Part shown: positions 34,647-44,647 of the stretch, piece after piece | Layout of the letters: the number at the start of each line of letters is the position of its first letter | Position numbering within the stretch: position 1 is the stretch's first letter | Source: Thiorhodococcus mannitoliphagus | GTDB lineage: Bacteria > Pseudomonadota > Gammaproteobacteria > Chromatiales > Chromatiaceae | NCBI RefSeq assembly: GCF_010915725.1 | Contig: NZ_JAAIJR010000028.1 | Span: 1 to 52,445, forward strand | Reading direction: 5' to 3' | Length of the DNA: 52,445 nt | The notes under the pieces: model-generated | Told to the model about the DNA's origin: nothing | What the model saw: the letters and a program-made list of their open reading frames with translations, nothing else | Database searches by the model: none | Position numbers and translations under genes: made by a program

Positions 34647-34975
34647 GACCGCCCGTCGGATCGCACACATGAACCCGCCGGGCAACGCAGCGGCCCCGTC
34701 CCAGGCACTCCGCTTCCGCGCTGAGCCCCGCAGCAACTGGCCGCACCCGCGAGCCCATCAGTCCATCTATCGACGCGGCCGTAGATCGCCCTCGGCCTGA
34801 TCCCGTCCGCGACCCGAGATAAGCCCTTGACGCGACACTTTCCAAAATCGACACTGACCGTGGCTCTTCGATCGCTCGACACAGACTGATCGAGCTACCA
34901 CGCGGACTGATCGAACTTAGGTCGAAGGGGCAAACCACACCGACCGATGCACAGCCACATCATCTGGAGGACAAC

Positions 34976-35335
34976 ATGGCCCAGACCATGACCGAAATCA
35001 TGAACCCAGGCGCGACGAGCAAGGATCCGGGCTTCCCCCAGGCGCCCGAGGATTGGAGCAAGAACTCCGCCGAGGCGGCGGCACGGGAAGAAGACATTAC
35101 ACTTTCCGACGACCACTGGGCGGCCATCAAGGCGCTTCAGACCTACTTCGACCGCAACGAACAGCCCAACGTCCGCGAACTGCATGATGGCCTGAACGAG
35201 GCCTTTCACGACAAGGGCGGCATCAAGTATCTCTACGAGATCTTCCCAGGTGGCCCCGTCGCCCAGGGCTGTCGTCTCGCTGGATTGAAGCCGCCCGCCG
35301 GCGCTGTCGACCCCTCTTTCGGTAGCGTTCAATAG
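34976..35335 (+). CDS. DsrC/TusE-family protein lacking the penultimate-type cysteine
   Basis: 119 residues. The DsrC fold is recognisable from ITLSDDHWAAIKALQTYFD, KYLYEIFPGGPVAQGCRLAGL. Canonical DsrC has two C-terminal cysteines 11 residues apart, the second penultimate; TusE keeps only the second. Here C99 holds the first position but the second is Ala110 (KPPAGAV), and 8 residues follow. It cannot form the intramolecular disulfide of DsrC. It may be regulatory or bind a partner through C99. It is close to the Hyn/Isp2 genes, whose Isp2 resembles DsrK, the DsrC partner. A 21-bp gap links it to the next gene. Confidence 0.85.
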   Translation: MAQTMTEIMNPGATSKDPGFPQAPEDWSKNSAEAAAREEDITLSDDHWAAIKALQTYFDRNEQPNVRELHDGLNEAFHDKGGIKYLYEIFPGGPVAQGCRLAGLKPPAGAVDPSFGSVQ

Positions 35336-35356
35336 CGACTTTAGAGCGGAGAAACG

Positions 35357-36388
35357 ATGCAGTTTTTCGAGGGCTTCCGGTATCAGGACAGGCTGGATGC
35401 GTTCACTGAGCTGGATGATGAGGCTCTAGTTGATTGCCCTCCCTGGGGGGCACTAGAGCCTCGAGCGCAGGAGCGCGATGAGGACGGGTTCTTTCTCAAT
35501 CGACGTCAATTCCTGGAGGCGCTCGCGGCGACGTCCGCGGGCCTCTTACTGGGATCACCCAGCTACAGGGCGGAGGCGTCGTCCGAGCATCCGCTGCAGC
35601 ACAAGGTGAACGATCTCGTTAAAGGGATGCGGCGGCAAGGCCTGATCCTTCCCAGCGAAAAGACCTCCTGGTCGGTCTTCGACTTCTCCACCGGAACCAA
35701 GCTGGTCTCGATCAATGAGTCCGTGCCGCGTCAAGCCGCGAGCATGATCAAACCCTTCGTCGCGCAGGCCTACTTCTTCCAAGTCTCCCATTCGCGCAAG
35801 GTGCGTTACACGGGCGAGGTGAGACGGCTGATCGAGCGGATGATTCAGAAGAGTTCCAATCCATCGACCAACCGGCTGATTGACATTGTGAGCCGCAACC
35901 GGTCAGGCCGTGGGCCGCGAGATGTCGAGGCGGTCCTCAAGAAATACGCGGGCGGCGTCTTCGAGCAGACCCGCATCGTCGAGAAGATTCCGCGCGGTGG
36001 CGGCACCTACGCCAACAAGGCCTCCGCCCACGACTATAGCCGCTTCCTCTATGCGCTGAAGCACGACACGCTGCCCTACAGCAGCGAGCTTCGGCGCATT
36101 ATGCGTCTGCCGAATCATGACCGAATCGTCACGCAGGTTCCCAGCATGCCGGACAACATCCGTGTCTGCGACAAGACGGGCTCGACGGCCAGACTCTGCG
36201 GCAACATGGGCATCATCGAGGCACGCGACAAGCGCGGGCGCATGCACGCCTATACGATGATCGGCATCATCGAGCGTCGCAGCAGAGCAAAAAATTACGG
36301 TCGCTGGATCACACGCCGCAGCAACGCCATTCGCAAGGTCTCCAACCTCGTGTACCTCGAGATGAAGGACCGTCACAACTTAGTGTGA
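35357..36388 (+). CDS. Tat-exported serine hydrolase of the class A beta-lactamase fold
   Basis: 343 residues. The motifs of the penicillin-binding/beta-lactamase fold are in order: SMIK (129-132), STN (170-172, the SxN motif) and KTG (273-275). A twin-arginine signal NRRQFLEALAATSAGLLLG sits at residues 48-66, after an unusually long acidic N-region. GGAGA precedes ATG 35357, so this start is well supported. It acts in the periplasm, more likely on peptidoglycan or a related ester/amide than as a true resistance enzyme, since no class A Glu166 context is obvious. It is probably co-transcribed with the DsrC-like gene. Confidence 0.82.
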   Translation: MQFFEGFRYQDRLDAFTELDDEALVDCPPWGALEPRAQERDEDGFFLNRRQFLEALAATSAGLLLGSPSYRAEASSEHPLQHKVNDLVKGMRRQGLILPSEKTSWSVFDFSTGTKLVSINESVPRQAASMIKPFVAQAYFFQVSHSRKVRYTGEVRRLIERMIQKSSNPSTNRLIDIVSRNRSGRGPRDVEAVLKKYAGGVFEQTRIVEKIPRGGGTYANKASAHDYSRFLYALKHDTLPYSSELRRIMRLPNHDRIVTQVPSMPDNIRVCDKTGSTARLCGNMGIIEARDKRGRMHAYTMIGIIERRSRAKNYGRWITRRSNAIRKVSNLVYLEMKDRHNLV

Positions 36389-36476
36389 AAAAGCCAGGCA
36401 GTCACCTAAGTTCGGGCGACCCCGCATCGCCCCGCCCCAGTTCAGCCAGCTTGCGCTGCGCTCAAAGGCTCGGCGC

Positions 36477-36899
36477 CTATAGGCTCCCCTGACCAAGCTG
36501 CTCTAGAAAACGCTTCATGAGCCTCAGCAGTTCGGAACCCTCCAAGCGTCCCTCCCAAGCGGCAATCAGCTCCTTGCGACGCACCTCCATCATCTCCGGC
36601 GGATTGGAGAGATAGCCCATCGACCAGCCACCAAATAGACGCTGCTTGATCGAGGCCACACCAATCAAGACACTGTCATAGTGTCGCCGATCGTTGAGAA
36701 TCTCGCCGTAGAGCCGAAAGAGGTCGTCTTGCTCGCCCTCCAGCACCTGGATGAAATGACCACCCCCACCACAGAGGACGCCGGTCACGTTCAACGTCTT
36801 ATTCTTACGCCGCGAACTCTCGAGGATCTGCTTGAGTTCGTCGTCACCAACGCCGCCACTCACGCGGCTCACATACATCATTCGGGTCAGATGTTTCAT
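36477..36899 (-). CDS. BLUF-domain blue-light photoreceptor
   Basis: 140 residues, a stand-alone BLUF protein. The flavin-binding set matches AppA spacing: Y9 (MMYVSR), N33, Q51 (HFIQVLEGE), W92 and M94 (FGGWSMGYL). Residues about 100-140 form the C-terminal helices. It binds FAD and senses blue light. A phototroph could use it to adjust pigment or motility genes. The output partner is not visible here. It is convergent with the serine hydrolase gene. Confidence 0.93.
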   Translation of the reverse strand: MKHLTRMMYVSRVSGGVGDDELKQILESSRRKNKTLNVTGVLCGGGGHFIQVLEGEQDDLFRLYGEILNDRRHYDSVLIGVASIKQRLFGGWSMGYLSNPPEMMEVRRKELIAAWEGRLEGSELLRLMKRFLEQLGQGSL

Positions 36900-36931
36900 G
36901 CTCTCCGTCCGCTAGGTTCAGACTGTTTGCC

Positions 36932-37055
36932 CTCAACACCTATCGGTTTCCCGAAATCAACCGGAACAGCCGCTCCAAGCCTGCGTAGCTAGGCCATCCT
37001 GGCCTGGTTTGCCAGGGCTGGAAGCCCTGGCTACATAAAACCGATAGGTGGTGAG
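36932..37055. repeat. MITE-like element family B, inverted copy, 9-bp target duplication
   Basis: 124 bp, the reverse complement of the copy at 24685-24808, with termini CTCAACACCTATCGGTTT (36932-36949) and its inverted partner at 37038-37055. CTGTTTGCC flanks both ends (36923-36931 and 37056-37064), a second independent 9-bp target duplication. Internal palindromes are conserved. The two copies are unlinked, so the element has moved. Confidence 0.92.
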
Positions 37056-37115
37056 CTGTTTGCCCAGAATACTTGCGCAATCCGCGCCTATTCCTATGGC
37101 AAGCGCCCATGCAGT

Positions 37116-37221
37116 CTAAGGAACTGTCCATCAACAACTTCCCCCCTTTCGCAAAGGGGGGCTAGGGGGGATTTCGGGCGGCATCGCTCGCATCGGGAAA
37201 CAATTTATGGACACTTTCTAA
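37116..37221. repeat. MITE-like element family A copy upstream of the purL 3' end
   Basis: About 106 bp, matching 144-249 and 4807-4911, starting CTAAGGAACTGTCCATCAAC and ending ATTTATGGACACTTTCTAA. GCAGT occurs on both sides (37111-37115 and 37222-37226), a possible 5-bp target duplication. With the family-B element it fills the whole gap between the BLUF gene and purL. Confidence 0.8.
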
Positions 37222-37253
37222 GCAGTCATGCACGGCCAGCGCTCCTCGTGACT

Positions 37254-40200
37254 TCAGTCGACCCAGAGGCGCGCGTTGCGGAAGAGACGCATCCAGGGGC
37301 CGTCTTGCCCCCAATCCTGCGGATACCAGGAATTCTGAAGGGCACGGAAGACGCGTTCAGGATGCGGCATCATGATGGTCACGCGACCGTCCGTGCTCGT
37401 CAGGCCGGCGATCCCGCTGGGCGAACCGTTCGGATTGGCGGGATAGGTCTCGGCCACTCGGCCGTCGTTCTCGATGTAGCGTGCGACCACGTAGGGCTCG
37501 GCCGCAAGGAGGTGCTGGGTGTCGCGGAACTCCGCGCGCCCCTCACCATGCGCAACGGCAATGGGGATACGCGAGCCTGCCATCCCCGCCAAGAGCACGG
37601 AGTCGCTCTTTCCCACTTCGAGCAAGAGCGTACGTGCCTCGAACTGCTCGGAGCGGTTGCGTACGAAATGCGGCCAATGGTCGGCACCCGGGATCAGCTC
37701 ACGCAGATTCGAGAGCATCTGGCAGCCATTGCAGATACCCAGTGCGAAGGTATCCGAGCGCTCGAAAAAGGCCTGGAACTGATCGCGTGTCTTGGGGTTG
37801 AACAAGATGGTCTTGGCCCAGCCCTCGCCCGCGCCCAGGACGTCCCCATAGGAGAAACCGCCGCAAGCGACCAAGCCGCGGAACTGTGCGAGGTCGATAC
37901 GCCCGGCAATGACGTCAGAAAGATGCACATCCACGCAGGCGAAGCCAGCCGCGTGAAAGGCGGCCGCCATCTCGATCTGACCATTGACGCCCTGATCCCG
38001 AAGGATGGCGATGGGCGGGCGCGCTCCGCGCTCCACATAGGGCGCGGCGATGTCGTCATCCGGATCGAAGCTGAGCAGGGAGCTTAGGCCAGGATCCGGG
38101 CTCGCGATCCGGTCGAAGGCCTCTTGTGCGCACTCCGGATTATCGCGCAGCGATTGCATCCACAGGCTGGTCTCGGACCAGGCCTGCTGCAGGTCCACGC
38201 GCGTTGCCTCGAACAACACCTTGCAGCGACGACAGATGCGGATCTCGTCGCTGTCGTCCAGCATGGCGATGACCGGGCTGAACTCGGCAAGCCCGTAGTA
38301 GTCCAGGATCCGCAGCACAATATCCGTCTCCGTATGCCGGACCTGGATCACGGCACCGAGTTCCTCACTGAACAGGGCCGACAAATCGTCCGGCCCGACG
38401 GCCGCCAGATCGACATCGACGCCGCAACGTCCGGCGAAGGCCATCTCGCAGAGGGTCGTGATCAGCCCTCCGTCGGAGCGATCGTGATAGGCGAGGATGA
38501 GGTCTTCCTCGCGCAGTTCCTGTATGGCGGCAAAAAAGCGCTTGAGCAGGTCCGCATCGTCCAGATCCGGGACTGCCGCGCCGACATGGTTGAAGACCTG
38601 CGCCAAACAGGAGCCGCCCAGCCGGTTTTGTCCGCGGCCGAGATCGATGAGGATGAGGTCGGTGTCACCTTCGTCGGTGCGTAGCTGGGGTGTCAGCGTC
38701 CGCCGCACGTCCGCGACCGGCGCAAAGGCCGAGACGATGAGTGACAAGGGCGACGTCATCTCACAGCGATCACCCCCGGCGCCCTGCCAAACCGTCTTCA
38801 TGCTCATGGAGTCCTTGCCGACCGGAATGGCGATCCCGAGCGCCTCGCACAGCTCCATGCCGACGGCACGCACGGTGTCATAGAGCCGCGCGTCCTCACC
38901 CGGATGGCCTGCGGCCGCCATCCAATTGGCCGAGAGCTTGATGTCGCCGAGCTGCTCGATGTTGGCGGCCGCAATGTTGGTAATCGCCTCGGCCACCGCC
39001 ATGCGGCCGGATGCGGGCGCATTCAGCAGCGCGAGCGGCGTGCGCTCGCCCATCGCCATGGCCTCACCAGTGAAGCCGCGGAAGTCACTGATGGTCACGG
39101 CGCAGTCAGCAACAGGGACTTGCCAAGGGCCAACCATTTGGTCGCGCGCCACCTGCCCCGTGATGCTGCGGTCGCCGATGGTGATGAGAAAGGTCTTGTC
39201 CGCAACGGTCGGCAGCCGCAGGACGCGATAGAGCGCCGCGCCGATGTCGATCTCGCTGGGATCGAAGTCGTCACAGGGCGGATCCACTCGGGCCACATCG
39301 CGCAGCATCTTGGGCGGTTTGCCCAGCAACAGCGAGAGCGGCATGTCGATCGGCCGATCCTGGAAATGCGCATCCTCCAGCCTCAGGTGCGCTTCCTCGG
39401 TGGCCTGCCCGACGACAGCATAGGGGCAGCGCTCGCGCTCGCAGAGGGTCTTGAAGACATCCAGGCGCTCGGCGGCAACGGCCAGGACATAGCGCTCCTG
39501 CGCCTCGTTGCACCAGATCTCCATCGGCGACATGCCTGGGTCGTCATTGGGGATCTCGCGCAGTCCGAAACGACCGCCACGCCCGCCGTCGTGCACCAGC
39601 TCCGGCAAGGCATTGGAGAGCCCGCCCGCCCCCACATCGTGGATAAAAAGGATGGGATTCTCCGCACCGCGCGCCCAGCAGCGGTCGATGACCTCCTGAC
39701 AGCGCCGCTGCATCTCGGGATTGGCGCGCTGCACCGAGGCAAAGTCCAGATCCTCCGCAGAGGTCCCGGAAGTCATGCTCGACGCCGCGCCGCCACCGAG
39801 TCCGATGAGCATCGCGGGTCCACCCAGCACCACGAGCGGCGTGCCGGCCGGAAACTCGCCCTTCTCGACATGCTCCGCACGGATGTTGCCGAGCCCACCC
39901 GCCAGCATGATGGGCTTGTGGTAGCCGCGCAGCTCGGCCATGCCGCCGGCGCTCGGGACCAGCTGCTCGTAGGTGCGGAAATAGCCAGCGAGGTTGGGCC
40001 GGCCGAACTCGTTGTTGAAGGCCGCTGCCCCGATCGGGCCTTCCAGCATGATATCCAAGGCCGAGACGATCCGGTCCGGCTTGCCGTGGTCCTGCTCCCA
40101 GGGCTGCTCGGCGCCCGGAATGCGTAGATTGGACACGGAGAAGCCGCAGAGACCCGCCTTGGGCTTGGCACCCTGGCCGGTAGCACCCTCGTCACGAATC

Positions 40201-41147
40201 TCCCCACCCGAACCTGTCGCCGCACCTGGATCCGGCGCAATGGCGGTCGGGTGGTTGTGCGTCTCGACCTTGATGAGGAGGTGGATCTCCTCCTCGGACT
40301 CACCGTAGACACCGCTCTCGGGACAAGGCATGAAGCGCCGGCCGTCCCAACCCTCGAGCACGGCGGCGTTGTCCTTGTAGGCTGACAGCACCCCCTTGGG
40401 CGCCTTCTCCGTCGTATTGCGAATCATGGCGAACAGCGAGCGCTCCTGGCGCTCGCCGTCAATGACCCAATCGGCGTTGAAGATCTTATGTCTACAGTGC
40501 TCGGAATTGGCCTGAGCGAACATCATCAGCTCGACGTCCGTCGGGTTTCGGCGCAAGCGACTAAAGCTGTCGACAAGATAGTCGATCTCGCCATCGGAGA
40601 GCGCCAAACCAAGCTCCAGATTGGCGGCGGCCAGCGCGGGACGCCCGCCCCCCAGCACATCGACACGCCCCAGGGGCCGCGGTTCGGCCGCATCGAACAA
40701 ATGACTCGCGGACTCCATGTCGAAGAGCGCAACCTGAGTCATGCGATCGTGCAGCAAGGCTGCCGCAGTCTCGAGCCCCTCCCCCGCCAGCACATCCCCC
40801 GACGTGGAAAGGTAGTAGGCGACCCCGCGCTCGAGCCGCGCCACAGCCGCCAATCCGCAGTTGTGTGCGATGTCGGTCGCCTTGGAAGACCAGGGTGAGA
40901 TGGTCCCCGGCCGAGGGACGACCAGGATCAGCGCGCCTTCGGGCGCGTGCGACGGCAGACTCGGCCCATAACGCAGCAGACGCTCGAGCACACCGCGCTC
41001 CTGCTCGCTCAGCTCGGCGGACAACTGGGCGAAATGGACATATTCCGCATAGGGTTGGACCTGTGCCCCGGTCTGCTCACTGAGACGATCGGCAAGCTTC
41101 TGAAGACGGAATTCGGAGATGGCGGGTGCGCCACGAAGGACCAACAT
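37254..41147 (-). CDS. purL: Phosphoribosylformylglycinamidine synthase
   Basis: 1297 residues, the large single-chain PurL of Gammaproteobacteria (about 1295). The N-terminal part holds the PurS-like and ATP-binding halves with [15 protein letters not shown] and [20 protein letters not shown]. The C-terminal glutamine amidotransferase shows [11 protein letters not shown] with the catalytic Cys and PHPERVFR. It converts FGAR to FGAM in purine synthesis. It is a monocistronic-looking gene convergent to nothing obvious. Confidence 0.97.
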   Translation of the reverse strand: MLVLRGAPAISEFRLQKLADRLSEQTGAQVQPYAEYVHFAQLSAELSEQERGVLERLLRYGPSLPSHAPEGALILVVPRPGTISPWSSKATDIAHNCGLAAVARLERGVAYYLSTSGDVLAGEGLETAAALLHDRMTQVALFDMESASHLFDAAEPRPLGRVDVLGGGRPALAAANLELGLALSDGEIDYLVDSFSRLRRNPTDVELMMFAQANSEHCRHKIFNADWVIDGERQERSLFAMIRNTTEKAPKGVLSAYKDNAAVLEGWDGRRFMPCPESGVYGESEEEIHLLIKVETHNHPTAIAPDPGAATGSGGEIRDEGATGQGAKPKAGLCGFSVSNLRIPGAEQPWEQDHGKPDRIVSALDIMLEGPIGAAAFNNEFGRPNLAGYFRTYEQLVPSAGGMAELRGYHKPIMLAGGLGNIRAEHVEKGEFPAGTPLVVLGGPAMLIGLGGGAASSMTSGTSAEDLDFASVQRANPEMQRRCQEVIDRCWARGAENPILFIHDVGAGGLSNALPELVHDGGRGGRFGLREIPNDDPGMSPMEIWCNEAQERYVLAVAAERLDVFKTLCERERCPYAVVGQATEEAHLRLEDAHFQDRPIDMPLSLLLGKPPKMLRDVARVDPPCDDFDPSEIDIGAALYRVLRLPTVADKTFLITIGDRSITGQVARDQMVGPWQVPVADCAVTISDFRGFTGEAMAMGERTPLALLNAPASGRMAVAEAITNIAAANIEQLGDIKLSANWMAAAGHPGEDARLYDTVRAVGMELCEALGIAIPVGKDSMSMKTVWQGAGGDRCEMTSPLSLIVSAFAPVADVRRTLTPQLRTDEGDTDLILIDLGRGQNRLGGSCLAQVFNHVGAAVPDLDDADLLKRFFAAIQELREEDLILAYHDRSDGGLITTLCEMAFAGRCGVDVDLAAVGPDDLSALFSEELGAVIQVRHTETDIVLRILDYYGLAEFSPVIAMLDDSDEIRICRRCKVLFEATRVDLQQAWSETSLWMQSLRDNPECAQEAFDRIASPDPGLSSLLSFDPDDDIAAPYVERGARPPIAILRDQGVNGQIEMAAAFHAAGFACVDVHLSDVIAGRIDLAQFRGLVACGGFSYGDVLGAGEGWAKTILFNPKTRDQFQAFFERSDTFALGICNGCQMLSNLRELIPGADHWPHFVRNRSEQFEARTLLLEVGKSDSVLLAGMAGSRIPIAVAHGEGRAEFRDTQHLLAAEPYVVARYIENDGRVAETYPANPNGSPSGIAGLTSTDGRVTIMMPHPERVFRALQNSWYPQDWGQDGPWMRLFRNARLWVD

Positions 41148-41246
41148 GGGCGATTGCTCTAGGTGCTAGGGATGACGGATACATCTTAACTTGAGTGCGA
41201 GCCGCGCTGCGCTCCCAGAATGCACGGCGCCAAGCAATGACCGCAC

Positions 41247-41993
41247 TCAGTGGCCTTGACGTTGCCGCAAGGCCTCGAAAAGGCAGATGCCGGCCGCGAC
41301 AGAGACATTGAGGCTCTCGACCCTGCCACACATGGGTAGCTTGACCAGGGTATCGCAGCGCGCCCGCGTCAGGCGGCGCAGCCCAGTGCCCTCGCTGCCC
41401 ATCACCAGACCCAATGGACCCCTCAGGTCGGTCGCATAGAGCGTGCCCTCGGACTCGCCGGCTGCTCCGATCAGCCAGATCCCGCGCTCCCTGAGCGCGT
41501 CCATGGTCCGAGCGAGATTGGTGACCTGAATGTACGGCAGGGTTTCCGCTGCGCCACTCGCAACCTTGCACACGACGGGCGTCAAACCCACCGCATTGTC
41601 CTTCGGCGCAACCACGGCATGCACCCCAGCGGCATCCGCGGTGCGCAGGCAAGCCCCAAGATTGTGCGGATCCTGAACCTCGTCCAGGAGCAGGAGAAAA
41701 GGCGGATCATCCAGCGCATCGAGCAAGACCGCGAGATCGCGCTCCGAGCGCGCGGCTGGCACACTGACCCAGGCGATCGCGCCCTGATGGGTGGCGCCTT
41801 CCGCGACCCCGTCCAGCGCATCGCGATCCATCTGACGAATCTTGACCCCAGCGGCCTTCGCCAGCTCGGCAAGCTCCCCCAAACGGCGATCGCGCCGACT
41901 GCGCTCCAGCCAAACCTCGCGCACCCCATCCGCGCCGTGCTTGAGCGCAGCGCGGACGCTGTGGATGCCAGCGACCGGCGTCTCACCCCGCAT
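41247..41993 (-). CDS. rlmB: 23S rRNA (guanosine-2'-O-)-methyltransferase RlmB
   Basis: 248 residues from ATG 41993. SPOUT/TrmH fold: the N-terminal substrate-binding domain (AGIHSVRAALKHG) and C-terminal knot motifs LLLDEVQDPHNLGA, GLVMGSEGTGLR and MCGRVESLNVSVAAGICLFE. It methylates G2251 of 23S rRNA. An in-frame TTG at 41999 overlaps the rnr stop. The genes rnr-rlmB form a conserved operon. Confidence 0.95.
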   Translation of the reverse strand: MRGETPVAGIHSVRAALKHGADGVREVWLERSRRDRRLGELAELAKAAGVKIRQMDRDALDGVAEGATHQGAIAWVSVPAARSERDLAVLLDALDDPPFLLLLDEVQDPHNLGACLRTADAAGVHAVVAPKDNAVGLTPVVCKVASGAAETLPYIQVTNLARTMDALRERGIWLIGAAGESEGTLYATDLRGPLGLVMGSEGTGLRRLTRARCDTLVKLPMCGRVESLNVSVAAGICLFEALRQRQGH

Positions 41994-41995
41994 CG

Positions 41996-44311
41996 TCAAG
42001 AGGCCGGCTTGGGTCCGCCCGACTGGCGCTTGCGCCTGGAGCGACTGCGGCTCTTCTTCGCGGCGGCAGGCTTGGCCGGCGCTTGCTCGTTCTTCTTTGC
42101 AGGCCGCGGATTCCCGCGTCCAGCCGACTCAGCCAGGACGAAGTCGATCTTGCGATCGTCCAAGTTCACTGCCGCAACCTGCACCCGCAAGCGATCGCCG
42201 AGTCGGTAAACGGTGCCGGTACGCTCGCCATGCAGACGATGTCCGATGGGGTCGAAATGATAGAAGTCGTTATCCAGCGCCGTGATATGCACCAGGCCGT
42301 CGACATAGACCTCGTCCAGCTCGACGAAGATTCCGAAGGAGTTGACGCTGGTGATGCTGCCTTCGAAGGACTCACCCAGCTTGTCCTGCATGAACTCACA
42401 CTTGAGCCAGTCCTCGGCGTCACGCGTGGCCTCGTCGGCGCGCCGCTCGGTGCCCGAGCACTGCTCGGCGATCTGCTGCAGATCCGTCTTGGAAAGCTCC
42501 AGGTCCGCCGCCGTGCCACCCGCGAGCAGGTGCTTGATCAGGCGGTGGACGATGAGGTCGGGATAGCGACGGATGGGCGAGGTGAAGTGAGTATAGGCAT
42601 CGTAGGCCAGCCCGAAGTGACCTGCATTGTCCGAGCTGTACATGGCCTGCTGCATCGAGCGCAGCAAGACCGTCTGGATCAAACGGCGGTCAGGCCGGTC
42701 TTGGACCTGCTTGAGCAGCTCGGCATAGTCGGCGGCGGTCGGCTTGGCCCCGCCTGGGAGCTTCAGGGCGAGCTGCCCCAGGAACTCACGCAGATCGGTC
42801 AGCTTCTCTTCGCTCGGGGTGTCGTGGATGCGATAGATCGCCGGAATCCGTTTGCGCTGAAAGAGCCGCGCCGCAGCAACATTGGCCGCCAGCATGCATT
42901 CTTCGATCAGGCGATGGGCGTCATTGCGGATCTGGGGAACAATGGCGTCGATGCGCCCCTGGTCGTTGAACGCAAACTTGGTCTCGGTGGTATCGAAGTC
43001 GATGGCGCCGCGCTCAGTCCGGCGCGCCAGCAGGGCTTGAAAGAGCTGATAGAGTTCGTGCAGGTGGGGCAGCACCTCGGCGAAGCGCTCGCAAAGCGCG
43101 GGGTCGCCGTCGACGACCATGGCTGCGACCTGGTCGTAGGTGAGGCGGGCCTGAGAGCGCATCACGGCCTCGAAGAAGCGGGTTCGCATCACCTTGCCGT
43201 CACGGGCGACGTAGATCTCGGCCGTCATGCAGAGACGATCGACGTGCGGATTGAGCGAGCAGAGCCCGTTGGACAAGACCTCCGGCAGCATGGGAATCAC
43301 GCGATCCGGAAAGTAAACGGAGTTACCGCGCTTCTGCGCCTCGGTATCCAGGGCAGTGCCTGGTCGCACGTAGGCAGAGACATCCGCGATGCAGACAAGC
43401 AGTTTCCAACCCTTGGGCGTGCGCTCGCAATAAACCGCATCGTCGAAATCGCGCGCATCCGCGCCGTCGATGGTCACCAGGGGCAATTGGCGCAGGTCGG
43501 TGCGACCCTCCTTCGCCGCTTCCGGCACCTCCGCGGCAAGACCGGCGATCTCGGACTCGACCTCGGCCGGCCAGTCCACCGGGAGATCATGGGCCCGGAT
43601 GGCGATATCCGTCTCCATGCCCGCCGCCATGTGGTCACCCAGTACCTCCTGCACCCGCCCGATCGGCTGGGTTCGGTGCGTCGGCTGGTCGGTGATCTCG
43701 GCCACCACGATCTGACCCTGTTCAGCCTCATTCATCCGATCGCTCGGAATGATGATGTCGTGAGCTAGGCGTTTATTGTCAGGTGCAACGAAGCCGACAC
43801 CACTCTCTTTATAGAGCCGACCGACGACGCTGCGCGTGTTGCGCTCGAGGATCTCGACAACCGCACCCTCTAGCCGCCCCCGCCGATCACGGCCGCTGAC
43901 GCGCACGACGACGCGGTCGCCGTGAAAGAGCGCGCGCATCTCCTTGTTATAGAGATAGAGGTCGTCACCGCCCTCGTCCGGGCGCACGAAGCCGAAACCA
44001 TCAGGATGACCGATGACGCGCCCGGCGATGAGATCGCGCTTGTTGACGGGACAATAGACCTGGTTGCGGTTGCGCACCAATTGGCCGTCGCGAACCATCG
44101 CGCCCAGGCGGCGCTCGAGGGCGACGAGGTCCTGCTCGTCACGCAGCGCGAGGGCCTCGGCAAGTTCGTCAAACGAAAGCGGAACCCCCTGCTCCGTCAG
44201 CGTCTCCAGGATGAACTCCCGGCTAGGGATTGGGTTTTCGTACTTCTTCGCCTCGCGTTGGCGATGCGGATCCCCGGTCTTTGCAGGGGCTGATGGTCTA
44301 CGTCGTGCCAC
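41996..44311 (-). CDS. rnr: Exoribonuclease R
   Basis: 771 residues. Order is an HTH/OB region, two cold-shock domains, the RNB catalytic domain (DGADARDFDDAVYCE, with the essential Asp cluster), an S1 domain (SITSVNSFGIFVELDEVYVDGL) and a basic tail rich in Lys/Arg (KKSRSRSRRKRQ). It degrades structured RNA 3'-5'. The start is GTG 44311. It is divergent from tRNA-Leu, which gives a promoter region of about 117 bp. Confidence 0.96.
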   Translation of the reverse strand: MARRRPSAPAKTGDPHRQREAKKYENPIPSREFILETLTEQGVPLSFDELAEALALRDEQDLVALERRLGAMVRDGQLVRNRNQVYCPVNKRDLIAGRVIGHPDGFGFVRPDEGGDDLYLYNKEMRALFHGDRVVVRVSGRDRRGRLEGAVVEILERNTRSVVGRLYKESGVGFVAPDNKRLAHDIIIPSDRMNEAEQGQIVVAEITDQPTHRTQPIGRVQEVLGDHMAAGMETDIAIRAHDLPVDWPAEVESEIAGLAAEVPEAAKEGRTDLRQLPLVTIDGADARDFDDAVYCERTPKGWKLLVCIADVSAYVRPGTALDTEAQKRGNSVYFPDRVIPMLPEVLSNGLCSLNPHVDRLCMTAEIYVARDGKVMRTRFFEAVMRSQARLTYDQVAAMVVDGDPALCERFAEVLPHLHELYQLFQALLARRTERGAIDFDTTETKFAFNDQGRIDAIVPQIRNDAHRLIEECMLAANVAAARLFQRKRIPAIYRIHDTPSEEKLTDLREFLGQLALKLPGGAKPTAADYAELLKQVQDRPDRRLIQTVLLRSMQQAMYSSDNAGHFGLAYDAYTHFTSPIRRYPDLIVHRLIKHLLAGGTAADLELSKTDLQQIAEQCSGTERRADEATRDAEDWLKCEFMQDKLGESFEGSITSVNSFGIFVELDEVYVDGLVHITALDNDFYHFDPIGHRLHGERTGTVYRLGDRLRVQVAAVNLDDRKIDFVLAESAGRGNPRPAKKNEQAPAKPAAAKKSRSRSRRKRQSGGPKPAS

Positions 44312-44428
44312 GTGATCTCATTCGTTGATGGAAAGCCCTAGTGTAGCGTTGACAACCCCAACCTGTCTCGCTAACATTCGCGCTCCACTGGCGGAGGGCG
44401 TCCACAAAGCGCAATCCAAGCCGGTCCT

Positions 44429-44515
44429 GCCGAGGTGGCGGAATTGGTAGACGCGCATGGTTCAGGTCCATGTGAACGAAAGTTCGTGGAGGTTCGAGTC
44501 CTCTTCTCGGCACCA
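44429..44515 (+). tRNA. tRNA-Leu (anticodon CAG)
   Basis: 87 nt including encoded CCA. The acceptor stem GCCGAGG pairs with TCTCGGC (one G-U). The D arm TGGCGGAATTGGTAGACGC is of leucine type. The anticodon loop TTCAGGT within CATGG/CCATG gives CAG. A long variable arm (TGTGAACGAAAGTTCGTGG) and T arm AGGTTCGAGTCCT complete a class II tRNA. A terminator follows. Confidence 0.97.
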
Positions 44516-44551
44516 GCTCTAGGCACCGTCCGATGACGGTACCAAAAACGC

Positions 44552-44590
44552 AAAAGGCGCTGATCCAAATGGGTCAGCGCCTTTTTCTTT
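44552..44590 (+). terminator. Rho-independent terminator after tRNA-Leu
   Basis: AAAGGCGCTGA pairs with TCAGCGCCTTT around a short loop and runs into TTTTTC, a classic intrinsic terminator. The A-run on the left would also serve transcripts from the convergent pssA gene. Confidence 0.9.
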
Positions 44591-44647
44591 GCCAAGTCTT
44601 GAACCTCCGACGCCACCAGAGCCGCCTCTAGCGGCCCTCGACCTCCG

